NCBI RefSeq assembly: GCF_004138205.1
Contig: NZ_RXNQ01000032.1
Coordinates: 275,008 to 339,007 of the forward strand
Source: Pedobacter sp. SYP-B3415
GTDB lineage: Bacteria > Bacteroidota > Bacteroidia > Sphingobacteriales > Sphingobacteriaceae
Reading direction: 5' to 3'
Length of the DNA stretch: 64,000 nt
This document shows, one piece after another, positions 9,768 to 19,499 of this stretch. A program made the position numbers and the translations under genes. The notes beneath the pieces were generated by a model. The model made no database searches, was not told the origin of the DNA, and worked only from the letters and a program-made list of their open reading frames with translations. Numbering within the stretch: position 1 is the first letter of the stretch; the number at the start of each line of letters is the position of its first letter.

Positions 9768-10334
9768 TTAATTTAATCTTTTTGTCAGCACTTCCTCAAC
9801 TTTCCTGAAGAACTGCATTGGTTTCAGTTTGCGCCAGTGTATGTTGTCGAGCTGACCGCCGAAATTGACGTAGTAGTCGATGTTGTTATGTCTGAACTCG
9901 TCAATTACATGTTGTTGGAAGTTGACCCCGACAATCCAGCCATCGTCTACATCCTGAAACCACTCTTCGTAGTAAGAATCGTCTGAAGCGTGGAAATTCA
10001 GTACATTTTCGCCGATCAGGATAAATTTGTTAAGTCCCTCATCCATCATCATTTCGAGGATCTCCCGTTTCAGCAGCATGATGTCATTGTTAACTGCATC
10101 ATTCCACTCGCCGATCATTTCAACAATTGCAAAACCGTGTTCATAGTCGGCATAGAGGATCTTGATGTACAGCGTGGTCGAACCAAAATCGTCCCATTGC
10201 GGGTGCAGCAGGAAATTGTAGACCTGTTTATCAAAGTACAACTCAGAGTATTCCGTGTTGTAAAACGGCGAGCGTTCATCTTCTGAAGAGATGTAATCAT
10301 CGCGCCATTGAAAAAAAGGTTCAATTTCGTGCAT
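9768..10334 (-). CDS. Conserved hypothetical protein, acidic, cytoplasmic
   Basis: 188 residues with no signal peptide or membrane segment. It is rich in Asp, Glu, Tyr and Trp (for example EEWFQDVDDGWIVGV and QLDNIHWRKLKPM). I do not recognise a named domain. The codon use looks like real coding sequence. It begins 9 bp after the murQ stop and is probably translated from the same mRNA. This could suggest a link to cell-wall turnover, but that is only context. Confidence 0.7.
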   Translation of the reverse strand: MHEIEPFFQWRDDYISSEDERSPFYNTEYSELYFDKQVYNFLLHPQWDDFGSTTLYIKILYADYEHGFAIVEMIGEWNDAVNNDIMLLKREILEMMMDEGLNKFILIGENVLNFHASDDSYYEEWFQDVDDGWIVGVNFQQHVIDEFRHNNIDYYVNFGGQLDNIHWRKLKPMQFFRKVEEVLTKRLN

Positions 10335-10343
10335 ACAGTGCTT

Positions 10344-11159
10344 TTATAATGTCGATTTCTGTCCGGCTTCGACCGCCTTACGTACACTTCCGTATTGTGT
10401 GAGCAGGCTGGAGGCTTCGGGCTGACTAATGTGCAGCTCGTCCATTACCATTTGTGTTCCGCGGTCTACCAGTTTATTATTTGTTAACTGCATATCGACC
10501 ATTTTGTTGTCTACAACACGTCCCAATTTAATCATGACGGTGGTACTGAGCATATTGAGAACAAGTTTTTGCGCTGTTCCTGATTTCATGCGGGTAGAAC
10601 CGGTTATAAATTCAGGGCCAACCACCACTTCCACCGGGAAATCAGACTCGGCGGCAATCGGGCTTCCGCTGTTGCAGACAATGCATCCGGTCAGAATGCC
10701 CTGGGCTCGTGCTTTGTTCAGTCCGCCGATAACATATGGCGTGGTGCCTGAAGCGGCCAGGCCAACCAAACAGTCTTTGCTGTTGATGTTGAACTCCCGG
10801 AGGTCGGCCCATGCCTGCTGCTCATCATCTTCGGCGAACTCTACAGCCCTGCGGATCGCGGTATCGCCGCCTGCGATGATTCCAACCACCCAGTCAAACG
10901 GCACGCCATAGGTAGGGGGGCACTCAGACGCGTCTACAACACCCAGGCGGCCACTGGTTCCTGCGCCGATATAAAACAGCCGGCCACCCTGTTGCATTCT
11001 TTCAGCAACAGCAGTTGCAAGTTTTTCTATTTGCGGAATGGCTTTTTCGACAGCCAGCGGAACGGTTTTGTCTTCGTTATTGATGTTCATGAGGATTTCC
11101 CCTACAGACATCTGATCAATATGCCTGTAATTTGAATCCTGCTCGGTAACCCTTTTCAT
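10344..11159 (-). CDS. murQ: N-acetylmuramic acid 6-phosphate etherase
   Basis: 271 residues, SIS-domain enzyme. It cleaves the lactyl ether of MurNAc-6-phosphate to give GlcNAc-6-phosphate and D-lactate in peptidoglycan recycling. FYIGAGTSGRLGVVDASECP is the sugar-phosphate loop. Glu79 and Glu110 sit at the same 31-residue spacing as the catalytic E. coli Glu83/Glu114. The signature GSTRMKSGTAQK is intact. The length is a little short of E. coli MurQ (298) because the C-terminal UBA-like end is trimmed. Confidence 0.96.
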   Translation of the reverse strand: MKRVTEQDSNYRHIDQMSVGEILMNINNEDKTVPLAVEKAIPQIEKLATAVAERMQQGGRLFYIGAGTSGRLGVVDASECPPTYGVPFDWVVGIIAGGDTAIRRAVEFAEDDEQQAWADLREFNINSKDCLVGLAASGTTPYVIGGLNKARAQGILTGCIVCNSGSPIAAESDFPVEVVVGPEFITGSTRMKSGTAQKLVLNMLSTTVMIKLGRVVDNKMVDMQLTNNKLVDRGTQMVMDELHISQPEASSLLTQYGSVRKAVEAGQKSTL

Positions 11160-11316
11160 GCGTTTAATTTTATGTAAACCACCGCTTTTCAGGTGGCTGG
11201 GAGGAATTGTTGTACAATTTTATACAGAAGATCAGTAGCCTGCAAATAATTGTCGAATAATCTTCCAAAACAAATAAATAATTCGGGCTGTATCTTACTT
11301 AACGCTTTAATTTTCA

Positions 11317-11324
11317 TAAATTTG
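11317..11324 (+). promoter_or_regulatory. Candidate -7 element of the ctpA-type gene
   Basis: TAAATTTG matches the Bacteroidota -7 consensus TAnnTTTG exactly. No good TTTG -33 box lies at the usual 19-21 bp. The implied start site is only 6-8 nt before the ATG at 11338, so this would be a nearly leaderless mRNA. Confidence 0.4.
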
Positions 11325-11337
11325 TAGTGGTTTTCGA

Positions 11338-12936
11338 ATGAAAAGGAATACGCGCATCAACCTACTTATTTCCCTGAGTTATTCACTGGTATTGATCCTG
11401 GGCATGTTCATGGGTTACAAGTTCCTGAAAGACCAGGGATACGTGCTTGAAAAGCGTACAAAATATGCAGACAACAGTCCCGAGAAAGTGGATGAAATTC
11501 TGCATATTATCAATGGAAACTATGTCGATGATGTAGATACCAGGAAACTTGCGAACCTGCCTCTCGACAGCGTACTGCACCGGCTCGATCCCCACAGCAG
11601 TTATTTACCACCTACAAAAGCGCTGGCGCTTGCTGAAGATCTTGAAGGAAACTTTGAAGGCATTGGCGTTGAATATTATATTCTCAAAGACACACTTCTT
11701 GTAACCGGTGTAGTTAAAGACGGACCAGCCTGGCAGGCGGGTATACAAAAAGGGGATAAGATTTTGAAAGTGGACACAATGGTTATCAGCGGGCGCAACC
11801 TGCCCCGTGAGAAAATGACCGGCCGCTTCAAAGGCCGCCGCGGTACGACCGTAAAACTTACACTGTTGCATCCCGGAAACATCCTGCCGTCTGCCGTGAA
11901 TGTTACCCGTGGCAGCGTCCGGCTATCCAGTATCGATGCCGCGTATATGCTGAATCCCGAAACAGGTTATGTTCGGATCAGCAAGTTCGGTGCGCAGACG
12001 GATCAGGACTTTGCCGATGCGGCTAAAATGCTTCGCGGCCGCGGTATGCGTAAACTTGTTCTCGACCTGCGCGACAATGGCGGTGGTTACCTGATGGCCG
12101 CAACCGGTCTTGCCGACCAATTTTTGCCCGAAAATAAACTGATCGTTTATACCGAAGGCCGGCATGAACCGCGTACAGAATACTTTTCTACCGGCACGGG
12201 CGAATTTACGCGCGAAAAGCTGGCCGTGCTGATTAATGAAAATTCTGCCTCTGCCAGCGAGATCGTAGCGGGTGCCATGCAGGACCTGAAACGCGGCGTG
12301 ATCATTGGCAGACGCTCATTCGGAAAAGGCCTGGTACAGGAGCAGTTTCCTTTTAACGATGGTTCAGCATTGAACCTGACCATTGCCCGTTATTATACCC
12401 CCTCCGGGCGAAGCATACAGAAATCATACAGAAAGGGCTTTGACGCCTACCGGCACGAAGTTGAAGAACGCCTGAATAACGGTGAACTTACAGCTGATGT
12501 ATCAGCAAGTGATACACTTCCTAAAGCCACTATGCAGGTGCCCATCCCGAAAAAGTTTATGCCTGGCGGAATTTTGCCCGACGTGTTTGTCAAGCTTGAT
12601 ACTTCAGGTTACAATAAAGCTTACGTGACGCTTTTAAACAAAAAGATCATAACCGATTACGTACTTGAGGTCCTGGCAAGCAGGTATAACAAGGCTTATG
12701 TGGAGGCAAATCTTGATACATTCAGTCTTAACGATGCAGAATTCAAAGATTTTGTAAAATATCTTCGCAGGAACCAGATTAAACTTGACTTTGGCCAACT
12801 GAATAACGCCAAGGCGCTGATATGCAATGACCTGCGTGCATTGTTGTACCGGTATCACCTCGGCGACGCCGGATACTACCGCGCCTTAAACGCTAATGAT
12901 GCCGTCATTAAACAGGCAATGGCGAGCCTGCAGTAA
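11338..12936 (+). CDS. S41-family C-terminal processing protease
   Basis: 532 residues. Residues 1-30 form an N-terminal membrane anchor or signal. A PDZ domain spans ~95-180 (FEGIGVEY...VKDGPAWQAGIQKGDKIL). The protease core is ~205-375. The catalytic Ser305 sits in ENSASASEIVAGAMQD and Lys330 in RRSFGKGLVQ, the same 25-residue spacing as Ser430/Lys455 of E. coli Tsp. It is a periplasmic Ser-Lys protease that trims envelope proteins. The ~150 residues after the core are typical of the Bacteroidota long form. It is divergent from murQ. Confidence 0.93.
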   Translation: MKRNTRINLLISLSYSLVLILGMFMGYKFLKDQGYVLEKRTKYADNSPEKVDEILHIINGNYVDDVDTRKLANLPLDSVLHRLDPHSSYLPPTKALALAEDLEGNFEGIGVEYYILKDTLLVTGVVKDGPAWQAGIQKGDKILKVDTMVISGRNLPREKMTGRFKGRRGTTVKLTLLHPGNILPSAVNVTRGSVRLSSIDAAYMLNPETGYVRISKFGAQTDQDFADAAKMLRGRGMRKLVLDLRDNGGGYLMAATGLADQFLPENKLIVYTEGRHEPRTEYFSTGTGEFTREKLAVLINENSASASEIVAGAMQDLKRGVIIGRRSFGKGLVQEQFPFNDGSALNLTIARYYTPSGRSIQKSYRKGFDAYRHEVEERLNNGELTADVSASDTLPKATMQVPIPKKFMPGGILPDVFVKLDTSGYNKAYVTLLNKKIITDYVLEVLASRYNKAYVEANLDTFSLNDAEFKDFVKYLRRNQIKLDFGQLNNAKALICNDLRALLYRYHLGDAGYYRALNANDAVIKQAMASLQ

Positions 12937-12983
12937 TGCGGTAGCTTTTGAGATTTAAACGGCTTTGTGTTTTTCTTGAAATG

Positions 12984-13487
12984 CTACAGCCGAATCTCAA
13001 ACAGGTTCAATGTAATGCCCGCATAATGCGGCGGCAGGCCTTCGCTTTCCGGACTTACTTCGCCAACATGTTTGAATCCGCAGGATGTGTAATGTTGCAG
13101 CAATTTATTGTTGTCGGCCCAGGTATCCAGGCGGACAAAATCGAGGTCTTGTGCGCGCGCAAAATCCACAGCCCAGTTAGTGATGAGCTGAACGAGATTT
13201 TGTCCGCGAAAATCAGGATGCGTTACGATGCGATGCAGGTAAATTGCCTTTGCCGGATGTTCCTCCTTCCAGATAACCGGGTCGCTGAAAGCCGTTGCAT
13301 ATACGGCTGCAGTACGATCGTCAATCTTTAGCTGCCATTGCCGCCCTTCACCGATCTCTGCTTTTACCATGAGCGGATCAAAAGGCAGCCAGTGCCGCGT
13401 ATAAACTTTTTTCTGGTGGGCAATCGCCAGGTCATAAAATTCAAAGATCAGCGCTAAATCTTCCTGTGCTGACTGAACAAACTGCAT
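12984..13487 (-). CDS. GNAT-family N-acetyltransferase
   Basis: 167 residues. YLHRIVTHPDFRGQNLVQLI is the acetyl-CoA-binding motif A (the R/Q-x-x-G-x-G/A loop is relaxed to RGQNL). FVRLDTWADNNKLLQHYTSCGF is motif B. The substrate is unknown. Its ATG overlaps the der stop codon by one base (TAATG), which implies translational coupling to der. It has the same orientation as the GTPase genes. Confidence 0.85.
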   Translation of the reverse strand: MQFVQSAQEDLALIFEFYDLAIAHQKKVYTRHWLPFDPLMVKAEIGEGRQWQLKIDDRTAAVYATAFSDPVIWKEEHPAKAIYLHRIVTHPDFRGQNLVQLITNWAVDFARAQDLDFVRLDTWADNNKLLQHYTSCGFKHVGEVSPESEGLPPHYAGITLNLFEIRL

Positions 13488-14788
13488 TACTTCTGCCTGA
13501 AATAGATTTGAACAGGAACGCCGGAGAAATCAAAGTTCTCGCGGAGTTTGTTTTCAATAAAACGTTTGTAAGGTTCTTTGATGTACTGCGGCAGGTTACA
13601 GAAAAACGCAAACATCGGCGAGATACCGTTGATCTGGGTAACGTATTTGATCTTGATATACTTGCCTTTATTTGATGGCGGCGGATAACTTTCTATAAGC
13701 GGAAGCATGACATCATTCAGTTTGGAAGTGGATATTTTTTTGCTCCGGTTCTTGTAGACCTCAAGCGCAGCTTCGACCGCTTTATGAATACGCTGTTTGT
13801 TTAATACGGAGGTAAAAACGATAGGTACATCGGTAAAAGGTGCAATCTTTTCACGGATCTGCTCTTCAAACTCCTTCACGGTTTTGTTGTTTTTCTCGAT
13901 CAGATCCCACTTGTTTACCAGGATCACTACGCCTTTTTTATTTTTCTCAGCCAGGTGGAAAATGTTGATGTCCTGCGATTCGATTCCTTCTGCCGCATCT
14001 AACATGAGAACAACAACATCCGCTTCTTCGAGCGCTTTGATGGTACGCATAACCGAGTAAAACTCGATATTTTCTTTCACCTTGGTTTTTTTGCGCAAAC
14101 CAGCTGTGTCAATCAGCATAAACTCGTTGCCATACTGATTATAGTGAATGCGGATAGAGTCGCGCGTAGTGCCCGCCACCGGGGTAACGATATTGCGCTC
14201 TTTTCCGATCAGGGCGTTGATCAGTGAAGATTTGCCAACATTTGGCCTGCCGGCGATGGTGATTTTTGGCAATGTGTTTTCCTCTTCCGGCTCATCTTCA
14301 AAATGGGTAATGACAGCGTCGAGCAGGTCTCCGGTGCCTGAGCCCGTCATGCTTGAGATCGGGAAAATCTCGCCAAGACCAAAGCTATAAAAGATGCTGG
14401 TTTCGTTTAACAGCGCATTGTTATCGACCTTGTTTGCAATGGTAAATACGGGCTTTTTGCTGCGACGGAGGATTTTTGCAATCTCATCATCAAGATCGGT
14501 GATGCCCGTTGTTACATCGACCATAAAGAGGAGCACGCTTGCTTCTTCGATGGCTATAAGCACCTGCTCACGAATGGCAGCTTCAAAAACATCTTCAGAA
14601 TTGGCAACATAACCACCGGTATCAATTACGGTAAACTGTTTGTCCGTCCACGCACCTACGCCATAATGACGGTCGCGCGTTACACCGCTAAAATCGTCGA
14701 CGATCGCCTGACGGCTTTCGGTAAGACGGTTAAACAGGGTTGATTTGCCCACGTTGGGCCTGCCTACAATGGCAATGATGTTACTCAT
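13487..14788 (-). CDS. der: Ribosome-assembly GTPase Der (EngA)
   Basis: 433 residues with the tandem GTPase domains unique to Der. The first P-loop GRPNVGKST is near residue 8 with DTGGY and NKVD. The second GRPNVGKSS is near 180 with DTAGLRKK and NKWD. They are followed by a KH-like C-terminal domain (from ~350). It is essential for 50S subunit maturation. It ends in a one-base overlap with the GNAT gene. era lies 95 bp upstream on the same strand. Confidence 0.98.
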   Translation of the reverse strand: MSNIIAIVGRPNVGKSTLFNRLTESRQAIVDDFSGVTRDRHYGVGAWTDKQFTVIDTGGYVANSEDVFEAAIREQVLIAIEEASVLLFMVDVTTGITDLDDEIAKILRRSKKPVFTIANKVDNNALLNETSIFYSFGLGEIFPISSMTGSGTGDLLDAVITHFEDEPEEENTLPKITIAGRPNVGKSSLINALIGKERNIVTPVAGTTRDSIRIHYNQYGNEFMLIDTAGLRKKTKVKENIEFYSVMRTIKALEEADVVVLMLDAAEGIESQDINIFHLAEKNKKGVVILVNKWDLIEKNNKTVKEFEEQIREKIAPFTDVPIVFTSVLNKQRIHKAVEAALEVYKNRSKKISTSKLNDVMLPLIESYPPPSNKGKYIKIKYVTQINGISPMFAFFCNLPQYIKEPYKRFIENKLRENFDFSGVPVQIYFRQK

Positions 14789-14883
14789 ACTGTGTTGTGT
14801 TTTTGTGGACTGCCAAAAGCATGTCCTGCCGGTGGTTTCGTCTGCAAAGGTCGGAAACCTGCACCGGAAATCTTCAAAATATT

Positions 14884-15762
14884 TTAATTCTCGTATCCAA
14901 AGCGGCGTAACTGCGCTTTTTTGCTGCGCCAGTCTGGTACCACTTTTACAAAAAGTTCAAGAAAAACTTTTTTACCGAGAAATTTTTCTGCCTCAAGACG
15001 TGCTTCAGTTCCGACCTTTTTAAGCATGCTGCCGCCCTTGCCAATCAGGATGTTTTTCTGGGAATCGCGCTCAACAATGATCTCGGCGCTGATGCGGTTT
15101 ATCTTTTCTTCTTCCTGAAAGGCAGTCACGACGACTTCAGTACTGTAGGGAATTTCTTTCTGGTAGTTATTAAAGATCTTTTCACGAATAATCTCGGAAA
15201 TGAAAAAACGTTCGCTGCGGTCGCTCAGCTCTTCTTTATCATAATAGGGAGGATGCTCAGGCAGGTGCAGGAGGATTTGCTCAAGCAGGCCGTCTATATT
15301 TGCCTTATGCAGGGCAGAAATGGCATATACGGCCAGCGGATTGAGTTTGCGCTGCCAGAAGGCGATCTTTTCTTCAACCTGTTCCTGTGTAGCCTGATCG
15401 ATCTTGTTAATTAGTACGATGGTGGGAATGTTTCGGTTCTCCAGTTTTTCAAGCACATCCGTTTCGTCGTGCGTTTCATTAATGTCGCTGACCAGCAGAA
15501 GCAGGTCGGCATCAGTCAGTGAACCGTTCACAAAACTCATCATTGACTCCTGCAGCGAGTATTTTGGTTTAATGATACCGGGGGTGTCAGAAAAAACAAT
15601 CTGATATTCCGGTTCGTTCAGAATACCAAGAATGCGGTGCCTGGTTGTTTGTGCTTTAGGCGTAATGATGCTAAGGCGCTCGCCTACAAGGACATTCATC
15701 AGGGTTGATTTTCCCGCGTTTGGTTTTCCGATAATGCTGACAAATCCTGCTTTGTGTGTCAT
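14884..15762 (-). CDS. era: GTPase Era
   Basis: 292 residues from the ATG at 15762 ([20 protein letters not shown]). The frame is open further upstream, but those 32 residues are not Era-like and cross a promoter on the other strand. The GTPase domain has [13 protein letters not shown] and NKID. The KH domain at the C-terminus carries the RNA-binding loop ([14 protein letters not shown]). Era binds the 3' end of 16S rRNA during 30S assembly. It lies just ahead of der. Confidence 0.97.
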   Translation of the reverse strand: MTHKAGFVSIIGKPNAGKSTLMNVLVGERLSIITPKAQTTRHRILGILNEPEYQIVFSDTPGIIKPKYSLQESMMSFVNGSLTDADLLLLVSDINETHDETDVLEKLENRNIPTIVLINKIDQATQEQVEEKIAFWQRKLNPLAVYAISALHKANIDGLLEQILLHLPEHPPYYDKEELSDRSERFFISEIIREKIFNNYQKEIPYSTEVVVTAFQEEEKINRISAEIIVERDSQKNILIGKGGSMLKKVGTEARLEAEKFLGKKVFLELFVKVVPDWRSKKAQLRRFGYEN

Positions 15763-15784
15763 GAAAAAAAAATTAAAAAAATAA

Positions 15785-15816
15785 TTTGGAGTACAAAGAA
15801 ACGAATTATATCTTTG
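15785..15816 (+). promoter_or_regulatory. Promoter of the tRNA-fMet/tRNA-Glu unit
   Basis: TTTG (15785-15788), a 20-bp spacer and TATCTTTG (15809-15816) fit the Bacteroidota housekeeping promoter TTTG-N19-21-TAnnTTTG. Transcription would begin near 15823 and give a leader of about 130 nt before the initiator tRNA. The leader contains a GGAAC/GTTCC inverted repeat that could be a processing hairpin. It is divergent from era. Confidence 0.65.
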
Positions 15817-15950
15817 CATTCCAATTCGGAACAAAGGCCAAGGATTTAGCCGAAACAAAAAGAGTTGGAACAGTAACCGGAAAAGAGGTTCCGGGTCTTC
15901 AAATCTGAGATGAAGGATTTATTAAGAGACAAAGACTTCAGCAAATATAG

Positions 15951-16023
<73 letters not shown>

Positions 16024-16121
16024 CCTGAAGAGCGGAAGAAGTTGTATGGTTTATAGCACTTGTAGCTTAGAACTTAGTACTTAAAACTTAGTACTTATTA
16101 CTTAAAACTTCCACTCAAAAT

Positions 16122-16193
16122 GGCCCGTTCGTCTAGGGGTGAGGACGCAAGATTTTCATTCTTGAAACAGGGGTTCGATTCCCCTACGGGCTA
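16122..16193 (+). tRNA. tRNA-Glu (TTC)
   Basis: A 72-nt cloverleaf: acceptor stem GGCCCGT / ACGGGCT with one G-U pair, anticodon TTC, and a T-arm built on GGGTTCGATTCCC. CCA is not encoded. The 98-bp spacer from the initiator tRNA is AT-rich and repeats the word ACTTAGTACTTA. Both tRNAs probably come from one transcript. Confidence 0.95.
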
Positions 16194-16195
16194 CG

Positions 16196-16230
16196 AAGCC
16201 GCTTCTGAAAAGAGGCGGCTTTTGTATTTT
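16196..16230 (+). terminator. Rho-independent terminator of the tRNA unit
   Basis: An 11-bp stem (16196-16206 with 16211-16221, one G-T pair) with a GAAA tetraloop, followed by TTTGTATTTT. It starts 3 bp after the tRNA-Glu discriminator base. Confidence 0.85.
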
Positions 16231-16746
16231 ATTTGGGTCGGTGATAGCATGATCTGATCCTGTTTTTCAAGGCGCTCCGTCGTTTCAGACAGCTTCTCAA
16301 CTGCTACTGAAGGATAAAGAGAAATTTTGTTGCAAGCCTTGTCATCACACCATATCCATCAATTACCCAAGTTCGATGTATTCATAAGCGGCAACTCTGA
16401 AACTACTGCTGGCATAAAGATGCTGGATGGACAAAAAGAAAATTTATAACAATTAGCCATGGTTTTAAAAGAAGCTTTCAATTCCGGAGACGTCAAAAAA
16501 GATATTTTTGCGATATGATGTTTATCCAAATCAACTTCAGAGTTTGAGGGTATTCAACGCTTTACCGGGCTAACATAATACCAGATTTCGCCAAAAATTT
16601 GTATGACAGAATAGTAAAGCCGAATAACTCTGTTAGCACAAAACTTACACATTCGGTCATTGAAATTTTCACAGTGAAATCCATAGAAGCCTTTAAAACC
16701 TTATTGAAGATTTGGTAAAAGAGCTTCTTGTCTCTGCACAGACGTT
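16231..16746. other. Gene-poor, apparently degraded stretch
   Basis: No intact gene is seen. It holds copy A of a 39-bp imperfect repeat (16316-16354). A 56-codon stop-free frame without a start (16548-16718, plus) is lysine- and isoleucine-rich and could be the end of a decayed gene. The base composition is more AT-rich than the core genes to the left. Confidence 0.5.
16316..16354 (+). repeat. Imperfect 39-bp direct repeat, copy A
   Basis: This stretch matches copy B (17473-17511) at 34 of 39 positions without gaps. The shared core is CAAGCCTTGTCAT. The two copies flank the FkbM methyltransferase gene, 1157 bp apart. Confidence 0.7.
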
Positions 16747-17442
16747 TTAAGAAGGAAGGTTAAATTTTGAGTGGCTGAAAAAACAGGTTTTTAGCGTTTT
16801 TGCGCATAACGTGTAGTCTAGTTTCGTTAAAAAACTATAAACTTCTGAATTTTCCATACGATCAAAAGATATCTCCGTTTCAATAACAACAATAGACGGT
16901 TTATGTCGTAACCAATCATTAGATTTAAGAACTTGTAAGTCAAATCCTTCTACATCAATAGTAAAAAAGTCGATAGGCTGGCCCTCAGGTAAATATCTTT
17001 CAAGAATTTCCGACAATGTTTGGGTTTCTAAATTGAGTGTTTTTTCAATATAAAAAATCTCCTTCTTATTCCGTTCTTCAGCCAATTCTTTTGAGAAGGT
17101 GTTTAGTGCAGGTTCGTTAAATACGTAAAATGGAATGTGTTCTTTCTTATCTGAAACAGGTATCTCCAAATTTATATCTCGGGGACGAACATCGTTAAAT
17201 CGTTTCATGCTTCCTGGTAAAGCATCAATGCTAATCCCCCGCCAGCCGCGTTTATAGAATTTGTACGTATTTGAAAAACGTGTTGGATGCAATGCGCCTA
17301 CATCGACAAAAAAACCTTCAGCCTTTTCATTCAAGATTCTGTCCAGCAGCATATCTTCTCCTTCTTGTGCAAAGGAAATATTTAAGTATTCTTCCGGTTC
17401 TTTATATCCTAACCATTTTCTTACCGTGCGGCGAAATCCCAT
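16747..17442 (-). CDS. FkbM-family SAM-dependent methyltransferase
   Basis: 231 residues. FFVDVGALHPTRFSNTYKFY is the SAM-binding motif I region and GWRGISIDALPG the following acidic strand. FFTIDVEGFDLQVLKS is the Methyltransf_21 signature. No signal peptide. FkbM enzymes O-methylate sugars or small molecules, often in polysaccharide or natural-product loci; here no such partners are nearby. The gene is clearly more AT-rich than the neighbouring core genes, stands alone and is bracketed by a direct repeat, so horizontal acquisition is likely. The substrate is unknown. Confidence 0.85.
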   Translation of the reverse strand: MGFRRTVRKWLGYKEPEEYLNISFAQEGEDMLLDRILNEKAEGFFVDVGALHPTRFSNTYKFYKRGWRGISIDALPGSMKRFNDVRPRDINLEIPVSDKKEHIPFYVFNEPALNTFSKELAEERNKKEIFYIEKTLNLETQTLSEILERYLPEGQPIDFFTIDVEGFDLQVLKSNDWLRHKPSIVVIETEISFDRMENSEVYSFLTKLDYTLCAKTLKTCFFSHSKFNLPS

Positions 17443-17472
17443 TTTATAGTTTTAAGTGAGCAAGATAAACAA

Positions 17473-17511
17473 AAAGAGAAATTTCGTTACAAGCCTTGTC
17501 ATTAAACCGTA
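17473..17511 (+). repeat. Imperfect 39-bp direct repeat, copy B
   Basis: The partner of 16316-16354 (34/39 identical), in the same orientation and just upstream of the methyltransferase start. No gene is seen in the rest of 17443-17620. Confidence 0.7.
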
Positions 17512-17620
17512 GATCAATATGAAAACCGCCACTGCGCAGACTAATCCAGCACTCCCTGCAACGATCTACTATTGGATTTGCGGCACGTCCAAACCATTTG
17601 ATGAATAATTTCCGGTACAC

Positions 17621-18760
17621 TTATTCATCATTTTTTAACGTTTTCTCTATGACAGTGCTTAAAGTATGAAGGTTGGAATCGGTATCACCGTCGTGATAAA
17701 TGATATTTCCATTTTTGCCGATCAGAACGCAGGTTGGGAGATATTTTACATTGAAAAATTTGGTGAGGCTCCTTTTGTGTTTAACACCGTCAGGAATGTT
17801 TGTCCATTGTGCCGGATTGAGCCGGACGTACTTTTCATATTGTGTTGAATCTGTATCATTCGAAACATACACGACGCGCAATCCGCGTTCTTTATACTGT
17901 TCATACATTTTTTTTATAGCCGGAAGCTGTTCCTGACATGGTACGCACCAGCTTGCCGAAAAAATAAACAGATGGGTGTTCTGCTGCAGCGTTGCGCGAT
18001 CAAATACCTCCCCTTTATCGGTAGTGGTGCTGAATGCAGTCAAAGTCTTTCCGATACTCATTGCCTCCTTACGTTCAATATTCGCTTCCAATCTGTTTCT
18101 GATATCAATTCCAGGTTCAGACGATCTTAGCTGGATGTCGAGAGCTTCGAGCGTTTGTAAAATCAGTTCAGGTTGGCTTGACAGGCCGGCAAGTTTACTT
18201 GACCAGTATAGCGTAATGATGCTATAGTAAGCAGTTGGGTTTGCCCTTATTACATCAAGAACTTGTTTCTCACTTTCTAAAAATATACGGCCTGATTGTT
18301 CAGTACCATCAGGTAACAAGGCAGCGGCTGTTCGTTTTTTATAGGCCAGGCTTTTGATTGATCTGATCTTTTCCTCCATCAGATTCGAAATATTATGGCC
18401 ACCTGATTTTTCGAAGACAGACCCACTCAGGCTGGCCATTTCTAGCTTGATGTAATTATCACCTGGGTCGACCGCAAAGTATGTGATATATTTGTTGCCG
18501 CCGGACATAAAATGTAATTCTCCTTTAAGTGCAGGTTCCGAAAGGTTGGCAGTGAACTCGAATCGCTGGTTGTTTATTTGTGCCGAATCGCGCAAAGCGC
18601 TGAGCCGGAAATTGTAGCCTCTTAGCTTAAGGTAGACCATCGATGATGACAATTCTTTCGGTATTTCACCATGTATGTTAAACTTGTATTGTGCCTGCGA
18701 CTTGTGAAAGGTGAAAAGGAGAAAAAATAAATAGATGAGGGATGAAAATTTGCCGGTCAT
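17621..18760 (-). CDS. TlpA-family thiol-disulfide oxidoreductase, exported
   Basis: 379 residues. The signal peptide is residues 1-23 (ending KSQAQ). An N-terminal beta-rich DUF4369-like domain spans ~25-130, then a helical linker. The C-terminal thioredoxin fold begins at ~245 with the redox motif WCVPC and the cis-Pro loop YLPTCVLI. Such periplasmic proteins reduce disulfides or act in heme/cytochrome maturation; many Bacteroidota copies are of unknown role. It is single, with no cytochrome genes nearby. Confidence 0.88.
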   Translation of the reverse strand: MTGKFSSLIYLFFLLFTFHKSQAQYKFNIHGEIPKELSSSMVYLKLRGYNFRLSALRDSAQINNQRFEFTANLSEPALKGELHFMSGGNKYITYFAVDPGDNYIKLEMASLSGSVFEKSGGHNISNLMEEKIRSIKSLAYKKRTAAALLPDGTEQSGRIFLESEKQVLDVIRANPTAYYSIITLYWSSKLAGLSSQPELILQTLEALDIQLRSSEPGIDIRNRLEANIERKEAMSIGKTLTAFSTTTDKGEVFDRATLQQNTHLFIFSASWCVPCQEQLPAIKKMYEQYKERGLRVVYVSNDTDSTQYEKYVRLNPAQWTNIPDGVKHKRSLTKFFNVKYLPTCVLIGKNGNIIYHDGDTDSNLHTLSTVIEKTLKNDE

Positions 18761-18884
18761 AAAATTAAGCGAAGCGATCTGTGCGTACGCATCGTTAAGT
18801 TAGAAAATTTTGATATAGTTTAGAAGTGAAGTTAAATTTTTCCTGTGTCTGAACCAGGTCTGGATCAGGTTTTTCCGCCATCAT

Positions 18885-19310
18885 TTATCGCGTCGGAATA
18901 GCGCAATATCCATCGAGATTTTGATAGGCTTTATGCTGTACAACAGTGTAGGCTTGCCGGCTTAAGGCGATATATCTTATGTGAGCGGTTTTGAATTTCT
19001 CTTTTATGCGATAGTTTATTTGATCATCAAAATAGAGATTCAGGGTGTCGTTCCTGAAGCGGTAAAAGAACGGATCTAATCCCTTGATAACATTGATACT
19101 ATCTGACCGATGTCGCGCTTTCTTTTTGTCTTTTGATATGGCCGTCATCTGGTAATCATCTGTCACTCCCCAATTCAGTGAGTTGATGTAGATTTTTTCT
19201 CCTTTCGATGATGTCAGTTCTACAGTGTTAAATGTATCCTTACGGGATGGTAAACAGCCCGCTGCAAAAATTGCCAACATAATTATTACCAGACTATCTT
19301 TATTTGCCAT
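18885..19310 (-). CDS. Small putative lipoprotein, unknown function
   Basis: 141 residues. A hydrophobic N-terminus ends in FAAGC at Cys19, a plausible though imperfect lipobox. The rest is beta-rich with Lys/Arg and Tyr (for example RHRSDSINVIKGLDPFFYRF). No family is recognised. It lies 124 bp upstream of the TlpA-like gene on the same strand. Confidence 0.55.
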   Translation of the reverse strand: MANKDSLVIIMLAIFAAGCLPSRKDTFNTVELTSSKGEKIYINSLNWGVTDDYQMTAISKDKKKARHRSDSINVIKGLDPFFYRFRNDTLNLYFDDQINYRIKEKFKTAHIRYIALSRQAYTVVQHKAYQNLDGYCAIPTR

Positions 19311-19452
19311 CTGACTTCTGATCTTAAGTCCCGTCTTATTATTTATACTACAAGGTAGCCCGGCTCATCCTAATCAGCAAATTCCAAATGCAAATCTTAC
19401 TGTAATCAAAAAAATCGGATATCGCATTTTCAGGCCAGGGATACACAGAAAA

Positions 19453-19483
19453 TAAGAAAGCCGCCTCGTCGGCGGCTTTCTTA
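19453..19483 (-). terminator. Terminator of the PI-PLC / SusCD operon
   Basis: A perfect 13-bp stem (19453-19465 with 19471-19483) with a 5-nt TCGTC loop, 16 bp past the PI-PLC stop. It is followed by a T-rich stretch on the minus strand. Confidence 0.75.
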
Positions 19484-19499
19484 ACCCGGCAGGTGTGGT

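Noticed and set aside
16316..16354. Integration attachment site made from tRNA-Glu
   Set aside because: The 39-bp repeat shares no stretch with the tRNA-Glu 3' end, and no integrase gene is nearby.
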